Assembly: GCF_902833055.1 (NCBI RefSeq)
Contig: NZ_CADFEJ010000002.1
Coordinates: forward strand, 372,001 to 436,000
Length of the DNA: 64,000 bases
From: Burkholderia territorii
Lineage (GTDB): Bacteria > Pseudomonadota > Gammaproteobacteria > Burkholderiales > Burkholderiaceae
Reading direction: 5' to 3'
Every line of letters begins with the position of its first letter. Position 1 is the stretch's first letter. The notes under the pieces are model-generated. The model saw only the letters and a list, made by a program, of their open reading frames with translations, did not search any database and was not told the origin of the DNA. The position numbers and the translations under genes were made by a program. This document shows, piece by piece, positions 25,392 through 33,646 of this stretch.

Positions 25392-26183
25392 ATGAAAGCT
25401 TGGTTTGAGCGCGAAGGTATCCGTTTCGCATATGAAGAGTCCGGCCCGAAGGACGCGCCGGTGGTCGTTTTCAGTCACGGGTTCCTGATGGACGGCGACA
25501 TGTTTCGCCCGAACGTCGACGCACTGGACGACACGTTCCGGTGTGTCGTCTGGGATCAGCGCGGCTTCGGTGCGACGGGGCCGATCGACCGCGCGTTCAG
25601 CTACTGGGATTCGGCCCGCGACCTGATCGCGCTGCTTGATCACCTTGAAATCGCGACGGCTTCGCTGGTCGGGATGTCGCAAGGCGGCTTCGTGTCGATG
25701 CGTGCAGCGCTGCTCGAACCCGCCCGGTTCCGCGCGCTCGCACTGATCGCGACGCGCAGCGATCTCGACGATGCGCCGGTGATCGCATCGTTCGAGGAAC
25801 TCAAGGCGGAGTGGGCACGAAATGGTGCGGCGAACGTTGCCCGGCACCTCGCCGGGTTCCTGCTTGGCGCCGATTATCCCGCATCGGCGTGGATCGAGAA
25901 GTGGCTGAAGATCCCTCGCGACCACTTCGAATACCCGGTCGATGCGCTGACGTCGCGCGACGACATCACACCGCGGCTCGCGGAGATCACACATGCGTCG
26001 ATCGTCGTCCATGGTATAGCCGATGCAGCCATTCCGCTGCGTTGCGGCGACGCGCTTGCGAAAGCGTTGCCGAACTCCAAGGGCATGGTAGGTGTGGCCG
26101 GGGCCGGGCACACGCCGAATCTGACTCACGCTCGCGACGTCAATCCGAAGCTGCGGGATTTCCTGCTTCGCTACGGTCGCTGA
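25392..26183 (+). CDS. Alpha/beta-fold hydrolase
   Basis: This 263-residue protein has the oxyanion-hole segment VVVFSHGFLMDGDMF, the strand-4 motif CVVWDQRGFGATGP, the nucleophile elbow GMSQGG (Ser), an acidic residue in VVHGIADAAIPL, and the catalytic His in VAGAGHTPNLTH. These features make it a serine esterase/C-C hydrolase-type enzyme of the cytoplasm. Start ATG 25392 follows GAGG. It is probably controlled by the divergent AraC regulator. A role in hydrolysing a ring-cleavage product or an ester is possible; substrate is not predictable. Confidence 0.88.
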   Translation: MKAWFEREGIRFAYEESGPKDAPVVVFSHGFLMDGDMFRPNVDALDDTFRCVVWDQRGFGATGPIDRAFSYWDSARDLIALLDHLEIATASLVGMSQGGFVSMRAALLEPARFRALALIATRSDLDDAPVIASFEELKAEWARNGAANVARHLAGFLLGADYPASAWIEKWLKIPRDHFEYPVDALTSRDDITPRLAEITHASIVVHGIADAAIPLRCGDALAKALPNSKGMVGVAGAGHTPNLTHARDVNPKLRDFLLRYGR

Positions 26184-26296
26184 TCGCGTCGATGCGCGCG
26201 CTCTGACGGAAGGTCTCCGTTCATGAGTTCATCGGATTTTTGATTTAAATAAAGGAACCCGAAGCAAATACGGGATTTTGCAAATAAGGAAAGAAC

Positions 26297-26578
26297 ATGC
26301 TTTTTGTCGTCTACTGCCTCGATCATCAAGGTATGGCGGAGCGTCGTCAGACCCACTTTGCCGCGCACAAGGCGCGGTTGCTCGCTTCGCCGTTGAAGGC
26401 CCGAATTGCCGGGCCGCTCATCGATCCGGACGGCTCGGTGGGCGGGAGTCTGTTCCTCTATGACGCAGACGACATCGAAGCCGTGCGGCGACTCGTGCTA
26501 GACGATCCGTTCAACACGGAAGGCATCTGGAAGACGGTCGAGATCCGATTTTTCCTGAACCGGGCAGATGAGCACTGA
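26297..26578 (+). CDS. YCII-family small protein
   Basis: This 93-residue protein shows the YCII fold pattern: MLFVVYCLDHQGMAERRQTH, then FAAHKARLL, GPLIDPDGSVGGSLFLYDAD, and DPFNTEGIWKTVEIRFFL. It has the conserved His and Asp of the proposed active site. Family members occur in aromatic degradation clusters (some act as muconolactone-like or dehydrochlorinase-type enzymes). AAGGAA precedes the start. It may belong with the hydrolase 113 bases upstream. Confidence 0.85.
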   Translation: MLFVVYCLDHQGMAERRQTHFAAHKARLLASPLKARIAGPLIDPDGSVGGSLFLYDADDIEAVRRLVLDDPFNTEGIWKTVEIRFFLNRADEH

Positions 26579-26639
26579 GGCACCTTTGCACGATTCGTCG
26601 GCCCCGGGGGGCGCGTTCGTGAGCGGAGACCAGGAAAGG

Positions 26640-26826
26640 CGGCGAGCGGGAGCGTAGCTTCACCCGTTGGCGTGCGTCGGGTGTGGATTCGCACGGGCAG
26701 TCCGCGGATGCCTCGATCGACGGGATGACGCGTGTGCCATCCGGCCGCCCGCAGTGCGGGCGCCGTAAGCAGCCCGCCCACCGATCCGCCGATGACGACC
26801 GCCAGCGGACTGGAAACGTCGCGCAT
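26640..26826 (-). pseudogene. FAD-dependent monooxygenase, N-terminal remnant
   Basis: From an ATG at 26826 with a good ribosome-binding site (GGAGAAAATC), the frame reads MRDVSSPLAVVIGGSVGGLL and APALRAAGWHTR. This is the dinucleotide-binding motif of a group A flavin monooxygenase (V-I-G-G-S-x-G-G-L). After about 35 residues the similarity ends and the frame degenerates. The rest of a ~400-residue enzyme is missing. It lies 35 bases downstream of the dehalogenase-like hydrolase on the same strand, so it was probably its operon partner. Confidence 0.6.
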
Positions 26827-26861
26827 GATGATTTTCTCCGGATGAACCGGCGCACGGCAAT

Positions 26862-27737
26862 TCAGCCTTCCCAGTGCTTCAGGAAGTCGAGCAGCAGCGC
26901 GTTCACGCGCTCCGGCTGTTCCTCCTGAGGCAGATGCCCGCACTGCGCAATCGGTTCGGCACGCAGGTTCGTCGCCATGCCTTCCCACACAGATTTCATG
27001 TCGAACATCTTGCCGACCGCATAGAAATCCTCGCCCCAGATGGCCATGGTCGGGCACGCGATCCTGACGTCCGCGTCGACGAGATCCTGCTTCACGTCCT
27101 CCGCGTTTGCTCGATAGTCGGCCAGTGCGCCGCGCACCGCGCCTGGGCGTCGATAGGCCCGCACGTACGTGTCGAACGCGTCGCCGGAGATCGCGTGCGG
27201 GTTGTAGCACCAGTCGGAGAAGAAGTGGCTCAGCCACTCGGCTTCCTTGCCGGCGATCAACGCCTCGGGCAGATCCGGCACCTGGTGAAACAGGAAGAAC
27301 CAGTACGCGCGCGCCGTTTGCGCGGTCATGTTCTGCGCGACGATGCGCGTTGGCACATTGTCCATCACGACGAGACGGTCGACGCGTTCGGGGAAGTCTT
27401 TCGAGAACCGCGTCGCGACGCGTGCACCACGATCGTGTCCGACGAGCGCGACGCGGCCGATGCCGAGCGTGTCGAGCAGCCCGGCGATGTCGCGCGCCAT
27501 GTTGCGCTTGTCGTAGCCGGCGGCCGGCTTGTCAGTCTCTCCGTAGCCGCGCAGATCGGGCGCGATCACGCGGTAGCGCTGCGCCAGCGCGGGGATCTGG
27601 AAGCGCCACGCGAAGCTGGTTTCCGGGAAACCGTGCAGCAGCACGACGACGGACCCGCTGCCGGCATCGATGTAGTGCTGGCGGATGCCGTTCGCGGTGA
27701 CGGTGTGATGGGTGATCGAACGCATGGCGGTGGTCAT
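26862..27737 (-). CDS. Alpha/beta hydrolase of the haloacetate dehalogenase/epoxide hydrolase type
   Basis: This 291-residue protein has VVLLHGFPETSFAWRFQIPA, VIAPDLRGYGETDKP, the aspartate nucleophile in LVGHDRGARVATR, a probable acid in AIWGEDFYAVG, and the His in CGHLPQEEQPERVN. The GHDRGAR motif is typical of haloacetate dehalogenases, which convert haloacetate to glycolate. The cap, however, reads AYWFFLFHQVPDLPE rather than the His-Trp pair that binds fluoride in fluoroacetate dehalogenase. An epoxide or other aspartate-nucleophile hydrolase is therefore possible. It is divergent from glycolate oxidase genes, which supports a haloacetate-related role. Confidence 0.8.
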   Translation of the reverse strand: MTTAMRSITHHTVTANGIRQHYIDAGSGSVVVLLHGFPETSFAWRFQIPALAQRYRVIAPDLRGYGETDKPAAGYDKRNMARDIAGLLDTLGIGRVALVGHDRGARVATRFSKDFPERVDRLVVMDNVPTRIVAQNMTAQTARAYWFFLFHQVPDLPEALIAGKEAEWLSHFFSDWCYNPHAISGDAFDTYVRAYRRPGAVRGALADYRANAEDVKQDLVDADVRIACPTMAIWGEDFYAVGKMFDMKSVWEGMATNLRAEPIAQCGHLPQEEQPERVNALLLDFLKHWEG

Positions 27738-28000
27738 ATGAGGATCCCTATTCGGTTCAGCCTGCGCGGCAGGCGCAAAGGCCTTTCGAGGATAGGCGAC
27801 GCTCGCGGCGTGCCGGATAAATTGTTCTGAATTCGTCTGCATACACCGTCAGCCGGCCTGCCGTGCTTCATAACATTTAAGTTGTGGCCGCGCGGTCGGC
27901 ATCCTTTAATTCGTCGCGTGAATGGCGAGTCGTGAATCGTGCCGCATACGGCTTCCCGCCGCGTGACCGCGATTTGCCCAAGCGGCGAAGGAGCCTGAAC

Positions 28001-29494
28001 GTGAAGATGCCAGATGTCGATTCGACCGTCGTCGCGCAGCGCGCGGCGATTGCCCGCGACCTGCGTGCGATTGTCGGCGCCGAGTGGGTGCTCGACAGCG
28101 AAGCGGAGCGGCGCCCGTACGAGTGCGACGGGCTGACCGCCTACAGCGCGTTGCCGCTGCTGGTCGTGCTGCCGGAAACGACCGAACAGGTGAGTCGCGT
28201 GCTCGCCTATTGCCATGCGGCGCGGATGAAGGTCGTGCCGCGCGGCTCGGGGACATCGCTGTCTGGCGGCGCGTTGCCGCTCGAGGACGCCGTGCTGCTC
28301 GGCACCGCGAGGATGAACCGGATCCTGGAAGTCGACGCGGCGAACCGCATCGCGCGCGTGCAGCCGGGCGTGCAGAACGTGCGCGTAACCGAGGCCGTGC
28401 GCTCGCTCGGGCTCTGCTACATGCCGGACCCGTCGAGCCAGGCGATCTCGACGATCGGCGGCAACGTCGCCGAGAACTCGGGCGGCGTGCATTGCCTGAA
28501 ATACGGCGTCACGTCGAATCACGTCACCGGCATGGAAATCGTGCTGATGACGGGCGAGGTGATCACGCTGGGCGGCGCGTTCGTCGGCGGTGCTGACGGC
28601 GAGTTTGACCTGTGCGGTGCGCTGATCGGCTCTGAGGGGCTCCTCGCGGTTGTGACCGCGATCGTCGTGCGCCTGACGCCGGAGCCGCCGCTCGCGCGCG
28701 TTCTCTCGCTCGGCTTCGCCGACGTCGAGCGGGCGAGCCGCTGCGTCGGCGCGATCATTGGTCATGGCATCGTGCCGGCCGGGCTCGAATTCGTCGACCG
28801 CAAGGTCATCGGCGCGGTCGCGTCGCTGCTCGGCGAACTGCCGCCGCCGGGCGTCGAGGCGCTGCTGCTGTGCGAACTGGACGGCATCGAAAGCGAAGTC
28901 AACGCACTGGTGACCGAGGTCGAGCGCATCGCGCGCGAAGCCGGCGTGGTGGACCTGCGGATCAGCCGGACCGAGGCCGAGCGCGAGCAGCTGTGGCGCG
29001 CGCGCAAGCTAGCGTTCGGCGCGATGGGCAAGGTGGCGCGCGACATCTACGTGACGGATGGCACGATTCCGCGCCGGCAGCTCGCCGAAATCCTGGACCG
29101 CATCGACCGCCTGTCGAAACAGCACGGGCTCGACTATGCGAACTGCTTTCATGCGGGCGACGGCAACCTGCATCCGATGGTGCTGTTCGACTCCGCGAAA
29201 CCCGGCGATCTCGAGAAGGCCGAAGCGTTCGGCGCCGATATCCTGCGCGCGTGCGTCGATCTCGGCGGCGTGCTGAGCGGCGAACACGGGATCGGCGTCG
29301 AGAAGCGCGACCTGATGCCGTACCAGTTCGAGCCGAACGATCTCGAGCTGCAGCAGCGGCTCAAATGCGCGTTCGATCCCGGCGAACTGCTCAACCCGGG
29401 CAAAGTGTTTCCGACGCCGTGCCGGTGTGTCGAACTAGGCCGTCTGCGGATCCGCGACGGCAACCTGCGGTTCGCCAATGTCCCGCGCTTCTAG
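28001..29494 (+). CDS. glcD: Glycolate oxidase subunit GlcD (FAD-linked)
   Basis: This ~497-residue protein has the PCMH FAD-binding domain (MKVVPRGSGTSLSGGALPLE, then ISTIGGNVAENSGGVHCLKY). The C-terminal FAD-oxidase domain contains NCFHAGDGNLHPMVLFD and GVLSGEHGIGVEKRD. GlcD binds FAD and oxidises glycolate (or D-lactate) to glyoxylate at the inner membrane together with GlcE and GlcF. The GTG at 28001 is chosen because AAGGAG lies seven bases upstream; an ATG at 28007 is possible. The gene is first of a tight glcDEF operon (9-base and 1-base gaps). Confidence 0.93.
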   Translation: MKMPDVDSTVVAQRAAIARDLRAIVGAEWVLDSEAERRPYECDGLTAYSALPLLVVLPETTEQVSRVLAYCHAARMKVVPRGSGTSLSGGALPLEDAVLLGTARMNRILEVDAANRIARVQPGVQNVRVTEAVRSLGLCYMPDPSSQAISTIGGNVAENSGGVHCLKYGVTSNHVTGMEIVLMTGEVITLGGAFVGGADGEFDLCGALIGSEGLLAVVTAIVVRLTPEPPLARVLSLGFADVERASRCVGAIIGHGIVPAGLEFVDRKVIGAVASLLGELPPPGVEALLLCELDGIESEVNALVTEVERIAREAGVVDLRISRTEAEREQLWRARKLAFGAMGKVARDIYVTDGTIPRRQLAEILDRIDRLSKQHGLDYANCFHAGDGNLHPMVLFDSAKPGDLEKAEAFGADILRACVDLGGVLSGEHGIGVEKRDLMPYQFEPNDLELQQRLKCAFDPGELLNPGKVFPTPCRCVELGRLRIRDGNLRFANVPRF

Positions 29495-29503
29495 GAGGCC
29501 ATC

Positions 29504-30730
29504 ATGCACGTGACCGACGATCGCACGACTCAACCGCGCGTCAGCCCGCGTGACGCGGCGGAGCTCGTCGACGCCGTCGCCGACGCGAACCGCCACGGCC
29601 GCACGTTCGAGCTGGTCGGCGGCGGCACCAAGCGTGGGTTCGGCGAGCCGGTGCACGCGCACACGCTGCTCGATCTGTCAGGCCTGTCCGGCATTGACTT
29701 CTACGAACCCGAGGAACTTGTGATCAAGGTGCGTGCGGGCACGCCGATCGAGGTGGTGCGCGCAGCGCTGGCCGAGCATCGGCAGCAGCTCGCGTTCGAA
29801 CCGCCGGACTACGGCGCGCTGTTCGGCGGCGCACCGGCGCGCGGCACGATCGGCGGGATCGTCGCGTGCAACCTGGCCGGGCCGCGACGTGTGCTGTCGG
29901 GCGCGGTGCGCGACGCGGTGCTAGGCGTGGAAGGCGTGAGCGGCCGCGGCGAGACGTTCAAGGCCGGCGGCCGCACCGTGAAGAACGTGACTGGCTACGA
30001 CGTGCCGCGCCTGCTGACGGGGTCGTTCGGCACGCTGGCCGCACTGACGGCCGTCACGCTGAAGCTGCAGCCCGCATGGCCGGACGAATGCACGCTGCTG
30101 GTAGACGGGCTCGACGACGGCGCGGCGACCGGCCTGCTCGCCGACGCGTTGCGCCTGCCGTTCGAGGTCAGCGGCGCCGCGCATGTCGGCGGCGTACGGC
30201 GCGATCCGTCGGCCGCGCCGACGACGGCGCTGCGGCTGGAAGGCCCCGCCGCATCGGTCGCGGCGCGCGCGGCGGAACTCGCGCAGCGGGTCGGCCGTTC
30301 GCTGGCGATCCGCACGATCGGCGGCGACGCGAGCCGCGCGTTTTGGCGCGCGTTGCGCGACCTGCAGGCGTTCGCGGACGATCGCGACGCATGCATCTGG
30401 CGCCTGATGCTGCCCGGCACGCAGGCCGCGCGCGTGGTCGCGGCGGTGGGCGGCGACGCGATCTACGACTGGGGCGGCAGCGTCGTCTTCGCGCGTACCG
30501 ACGCGGCCGCCGTCGCGGCACAGGCGGCCGCGCTGCGGCAGGCCGTCGCGGCGGCCGGCGGGCACGCGTGCCTGCTGCGCGCGCCGGCGGCACTGCGGCG
30601 CACGGTCGGCGCGTTTCATCCGCGTCAGGCTAACCTGCGCGCGCTCGGCGAACGCGTGCGCACGATGTTCGACCCGAACCGCGTATTCAACCCGGGTCGG
30701 CTCGCCCCCCTCGACACCGGAGCAGCGTGA
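29504..30730 (+). CDS. glcE: Glycolate oxidase subunit GlcE (FAD-binding)
   Basis: This 408-residue protein has the shorter PCMH-type FAD-binding domain of GlcE: FELVGGGTKRGFGEPV, then ARGTIGGIVACNLAGPRR and GGRTVKNVTGYDVPRLLTG. The C-terminus ends with DPNRVFNPGRLAPL. It lacks the larger C-terminal oxidase domain of GlcD. AGGAGG lies just before the ATG. It forms the soluble flavin part of glycolate oxidase with GlcD and passes electrons to the iron-sulfur subunit GlcF. Confidence 0.92.
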   Translation: MHVTDDRTTQPRVSPRDAAELVDAVADANRHGRTFELVGGGTKRGFGEPVHAHTLLDLSGLSGIDFYEPEELVIKVRAGTPIEVVRAALAEHRQQLAFEPPDYGALFGGAPARGTIGGIVACNLAGPRRVLSGAVRDAVLGVEGVSGRGETFKAGGRTVKNVTGYDVPRLLTGSFGTLAALTAVTLKLQPAWPDECTLLVDGLDDGAATGLLADALRLPFEVSGAAHVGGVRRDPSAAPTTALRLEGPAASVAARAAELAQRVGRSLAIRTIGGDASRAFWRALRDLQAFADDRDACIWRLMLPGTQAARVVAAVGGDAIYDWGGSVVFARTDAAAVAAQAAALRQAVAAAGGHACLLRAPAALRRTVGAFHPRQANLRALGERVRTMFDPNRVFNPGRLAPLDTGAA

Positions 30731-30731
30731 A

Positions 30732-32060
30732 ATGAGAACCCGCATTGGCGACGCGGCACTGGCCGACCCTGGCATCGCATTGTCGAACGACATCATCCGC
30801 GCCTGCGTGCATTGCGGCACGTGCCTGTCGCATTGCCCGACCTATCAGGTCCGTCACGACGAGAACGACAGCCCGCGCGGGCGCATCGTGCTGATGCGCA
30901 ACATGTACGAATCGGGCGGCGCGCCGGACCCGAAGACGGTCGCGCACCTCGATCGCTGCCTGACGTGTCTCGCATGCGAGGCGATCTGCCCGTCGGATGT
31001 CCAGTATTCGAAGCTGATCGCGCACGGCCGCGAATACGTCGAGACCCATTACCGCCGGCCGCCGCTGCAACGCACGATCCGTCGCGCGCTCATCACACTG
31101 ATTCCGAGCCGGCGGCTGTTTCGCGTCGCGCTGGTCGCCGGCCGGCTGTTCCGGCCGCTGCGGTCGGCCTTCGGCGGCACGCTGCGCGCGATGCTGGAGA
31201 TGGCGCCTGCGACACCGTTGCCCGCTCAGAGCCCGGTCGATCGCGCGCAGGTGTTTCCCGCGCAGGGGCTGCGGCGCGCCCGAGTCAGCTTGCTGAACGG
31301 CTGCGTGCAGACGGTGCTCGATCCGGCGATCAACGAAGCGACGATCCGGCTGTTGCAGCGCCACGGCGTCGAGGTCGTGATCGCGCGCGGGGCCGGGTGC
31401 TGCGGCGCACCCGCCGAGCACATGGGGCGCGAGGCGCAGGCGCTGCCGCTGGTGAAGTCGAACATCGACGCGTGGCTGCGCGAGGCCGACGGGCCGGCGG
31501 GGCTCGACGCAATCATCGTCAATACGTCCGGATGCGGGACGTCGCTGAAAGCCTACGGTCACGCGCTGCGGCTCGATCCCGCGTGGCGGGACAAGGCGGC
31601 GCGCGTGAGCGCGCTCGCGAAGGACATCACCGAATTCATCGCGCAGCTAGGCCTGCAGACGCCGGTCATCCGGCAGGGGCTGCGAGTCGTCTATCACGCC
31701 GCGTGCTCGATGCAGCACGGCCAGCGGATCGTGCATCAGCCGCTCGACCTGCTGCGCGACGCGGGATTTGAAGTTGTCCAGCCGGCGGACAACTTTATGT
31801 GTTGCGGCTCGGCAGGTGTCTATAACTTGCTGCAGCCGGAGATCGCAGGCGAACTGAAACAGCGCAAGGTCGCGGCGATCCGCGCGACTGTCTCGGACAT
31901 CGCGGCGGCCGGCAACATCGGCTGTATGACGCAGCTGGCCGGTGCGGTCGGCATTCCCTTCGTGCACACCGTGCAACTGCTCGACTGGGCGACCGGCGGC
32001 CCGGTACCCGACGCGCTGCGCGACAGCGACGCGGTGCGCCTCAAGCGCGCCGTGGCTTGA
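30732..32060 (+). CDS. glcF: Glycolate oxidase iron-sulfur subunit GlcF
   Basis: This 442-residue protein has two 4Fe-4S motifs near the N-terminus (CVHCGTCLSHCP at about residues 25-36 and CLTCLACEAICP at about 77-88). Two CCG domains (GAGCCGAPAEHMG and FMCCGSAGVYNLL) follow; these are typical of heterodisulfide reductase/GlcF proteins. It carries electrons from GlcDE to the quinone pool at the membrane. The start lies one base after the glcE stop. A tetranucleotide repeat and then an FAH-family gene follow. Confidence 0.93.
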   Translation: MRTRIGDAALADPGIALSNDIIRACVHCGTCLSHCPTYQVRHDENDSPRGRIVLMRNMYESGGAPDPKTVAHLDRCLTCLACEAICPSDVQYSKLIAHGREYVETHYRRPPLQRTIRRALITLIPSRRLFRVALVAGRLFRPLRSAFGGTLRAMLEMAPATPLPAQSPVDRAQVFPAQGLRRARVSLLNGCVQTVLDPAINEATIRLLQRHGVEVVIARGAGCCGAPAEHMGREAQALPLVKSNIDAWLREADGPAGLDAIIVNTSGCGTSLKAYGHALRLDPAWRDKAARVSALAKDITEFIAQLGLQTPVIRQGLRVVYHAACSMQHGQRIVHQPLDLLRDAGFEVVQPADNFMCCGSAGVYNLLQPEIAGELKQRKVAAIRATVSDIAAAGNIGCMTQLAGAVGIPFVHTVQLLDWATGGPVPDALRDSDAVRLKRAVA

Positions 32061-32064
32061 TGCG

Positions 32065-32096
32065 GGCAGGCAGGTAGGTAGGTGGGTAGGTAGGTG
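32065..32096. repeat. Tetranucleotide (GGYR) repeat
   Basis: Eight consecutive four-base units read GGCA, GGCA, GGTA, GGTA, GGTG, GGTA, GGTA, GGTG. The array begins four bases after the glcF stop and ends 90 bases before the FAH gene. It is non-coding. Such short arrays can change length by slippage and alter spacing or RNA structure between genes. Confidence 0.9.
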
Positions 32097-32186
32097 TGCG
32101 CACCGCCGCTACCGGCGGAGGCCTGCGCGACGAGGAAATTCACGAGTAATCAAACGCCGTCCCAGGCGTCGAACAAGGAGCGTGCC

Positions 32187-33056
32187 ATGCGATTTGCTGC
32201 ATATGAACAGGACGGACGTCGCGGCTTGGCCGTGGAGCACAACGGGCATTGGTCCGGGCTGAGCGCCGCGGACACCACCTATCCTGGCGACCTGGATGCG
32301 CTCGTCGCGCAGGGCGCCGATCTTGCCGACGTGGGCGCGCGGCTCGCGCGGGGAGTGGCGGTCGATCTCGATGCGGTGCGCCTGCTACCGCCGTTTGGGC
32401 GGCCACACAAGATCATCTGCGTAGGCTTGAACTACGTCGATCACTCGACCGAGACCGGCTTTGAAAAGCAGACCTATCCGACCGTGTTTGCCCGGTTCGC
32501 GTCGAGCCTGATCGGCCACGGCGACCCGATCGCGCTGCCCGCGCAATCGTCGCAGCTCGACTACGAGGGCGAGCTGGTGGCGGTGATCGGCAAGGGTGGG
32601 CGCGACATCGCGCGCGAGCATGCCCTCGATCACGTTGTCGGCTATTCGCTGTTCAACGACGCGACGCTGCGCGATTACCAGTTCCGTACGCCGCAGTGGA
32701 CGATGGGCAAAAACTTCGACGGGACAGGGGCCTTCGGGCCGTGGTTCGTCACGGCCGACGAACTGCCGCGCGGCTGCAGGGGGCTGGGGATCCAGACGCG
32801 CCTGAACGGCACGGTGGTGCAAGAGGCGTCGACGTCGGACATGATTTTCGACGTCGAGACGCTGGTGGTGCTGCTGAGCGAAGTGATGACGCTGCAGGCC
32901 GGCGACGTAATCGTCACCGGCACGCCGGCCGGGATCGGGATGGCACGCGAACCACAGCTCTGGATGAAGGCCGGCGACGTGTGCGAAGTCGAGATTGAGC
33001 GGCTCGGCGTGTTGCGCAATCCGGTCGCGCCGGCGGCGGTGCAGCGCGCCGCATGA
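32187..33056 (+). CDS. Fumarylacetoacetate hydrolase (FAH)-family protein
   Basis: This 289-residue protein has the FAH fold: PHKIICVGLNYVDHSTETGF, SQLDYEGELVAVIGKGGRDI (metal-binding Asp/Glu), GYSLFNDATLRDYQF, and VIVTGTPAGIGMARE. It is close to the common 2-oxo-3-deoxy-acid/acylpyruvate hydrolase type. AAGGAG precedes the ATG at 32187. Its position after glcDEF suggests that its product (for example a glyoxylate- or pyruvate-yielding cleavage) feeds the same metabolism. The substrate is not determined. Confidence 0.88.
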   Translation: MRFAAYEQDGRRGLAVEHNGHWSGLSAADTTYPGDLDALVAQGADLADVGARLARGVAVDLDAVRLLPPFGRPHKIICVGLNYVDHSTETGFEKQTYPTVFARFASSLIGHGDPIALPAQSSQLDYEGELVAVIGKGGRDIAREHALDHVVGYSLFNDATLRDYQFRTPQWTMGKNFDGTGAFGPWFVTADELPRGCRGLGIQTRLNGTVVQEASTSDMIFDVETLVVLLSEVMTLQAGDVIVTGTPAGIGMAREPQLWMKAGDVCEVEIERLGVLRNPVAPAAVQRAA

Positions 33057-33081
33057 CGAACGCGTGCGGTCCGCCGTCGGC

Positions 33082-33420
33082 TCACGTGCGCCGGCGGCGC
33101 CGGGCGGTCGCGTCCGACCCGTGCTGCTTCGGCGCGGCGGGCGTGCCGTGCAGGAACGCGTCGATCAGCCGTTCTATTTCGGCGTCGAGATCGTCGGGCA
33201 CCGGCAGTCCGTAGACGTAGTGCAAAGTAATTCCGTCACTTCAGACCAGTTCGATTTCTGCATTGCGCTGGGCCTTGGTCGCCGGAGTGGCGAGGTCGTA
33301 TTCGCTCAGTTTTCCCAATCGGAATTCCACGTATAGATCTCGTAGACGACGCAATCGATCAGTGCTTCCTTGCTCGGGAAGTGCCGACGCGCGTTGGGAT
33401 GTCGAACGTCAGCGGCGCGC
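33082..33420 (-). pseudogene. TetR-family regulator, broken remnant
   Basis: On the minus strand, 33311-33400 encodes the end of a TetR helix-turn-helix (RRHFPSKEALIDCVVYEIYT), followed by a stop. After about 85 bases of unrelated sequence, 33082-33225 encodes an intact-looking TetR C-terminus (LHYVYGLPVPDDLDAEIERL, then IDAFLHG) with its stop at 33082. The N-terminal start and the ligand-binding middle are missing. The remnant fills most of the gap between the FAH gene and the metallo-beta-lactamase-fold gene. Confidence 0.6.
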
Positions 33421-33646
33421 AGCCGACCGTGGGGCTTTGCAACGCATTGATCGACGCGCAGCGCGCGCTCGACCTGATCGCCTGAATCCGGGCTGGTGCC
33501 GTTGCAGCCCGGCCCGGCCTTCAGAAGGATTCATGTGCGGCACAGGATTATTGCGAACCTTACCGGTAAGCTCTGCGTTACGCGCGCCTCGCCGGCCGGA
33601 TCAGCGAGCCGGCGCGCAACGTCGATACGCAACTGGGGGAACCGAC

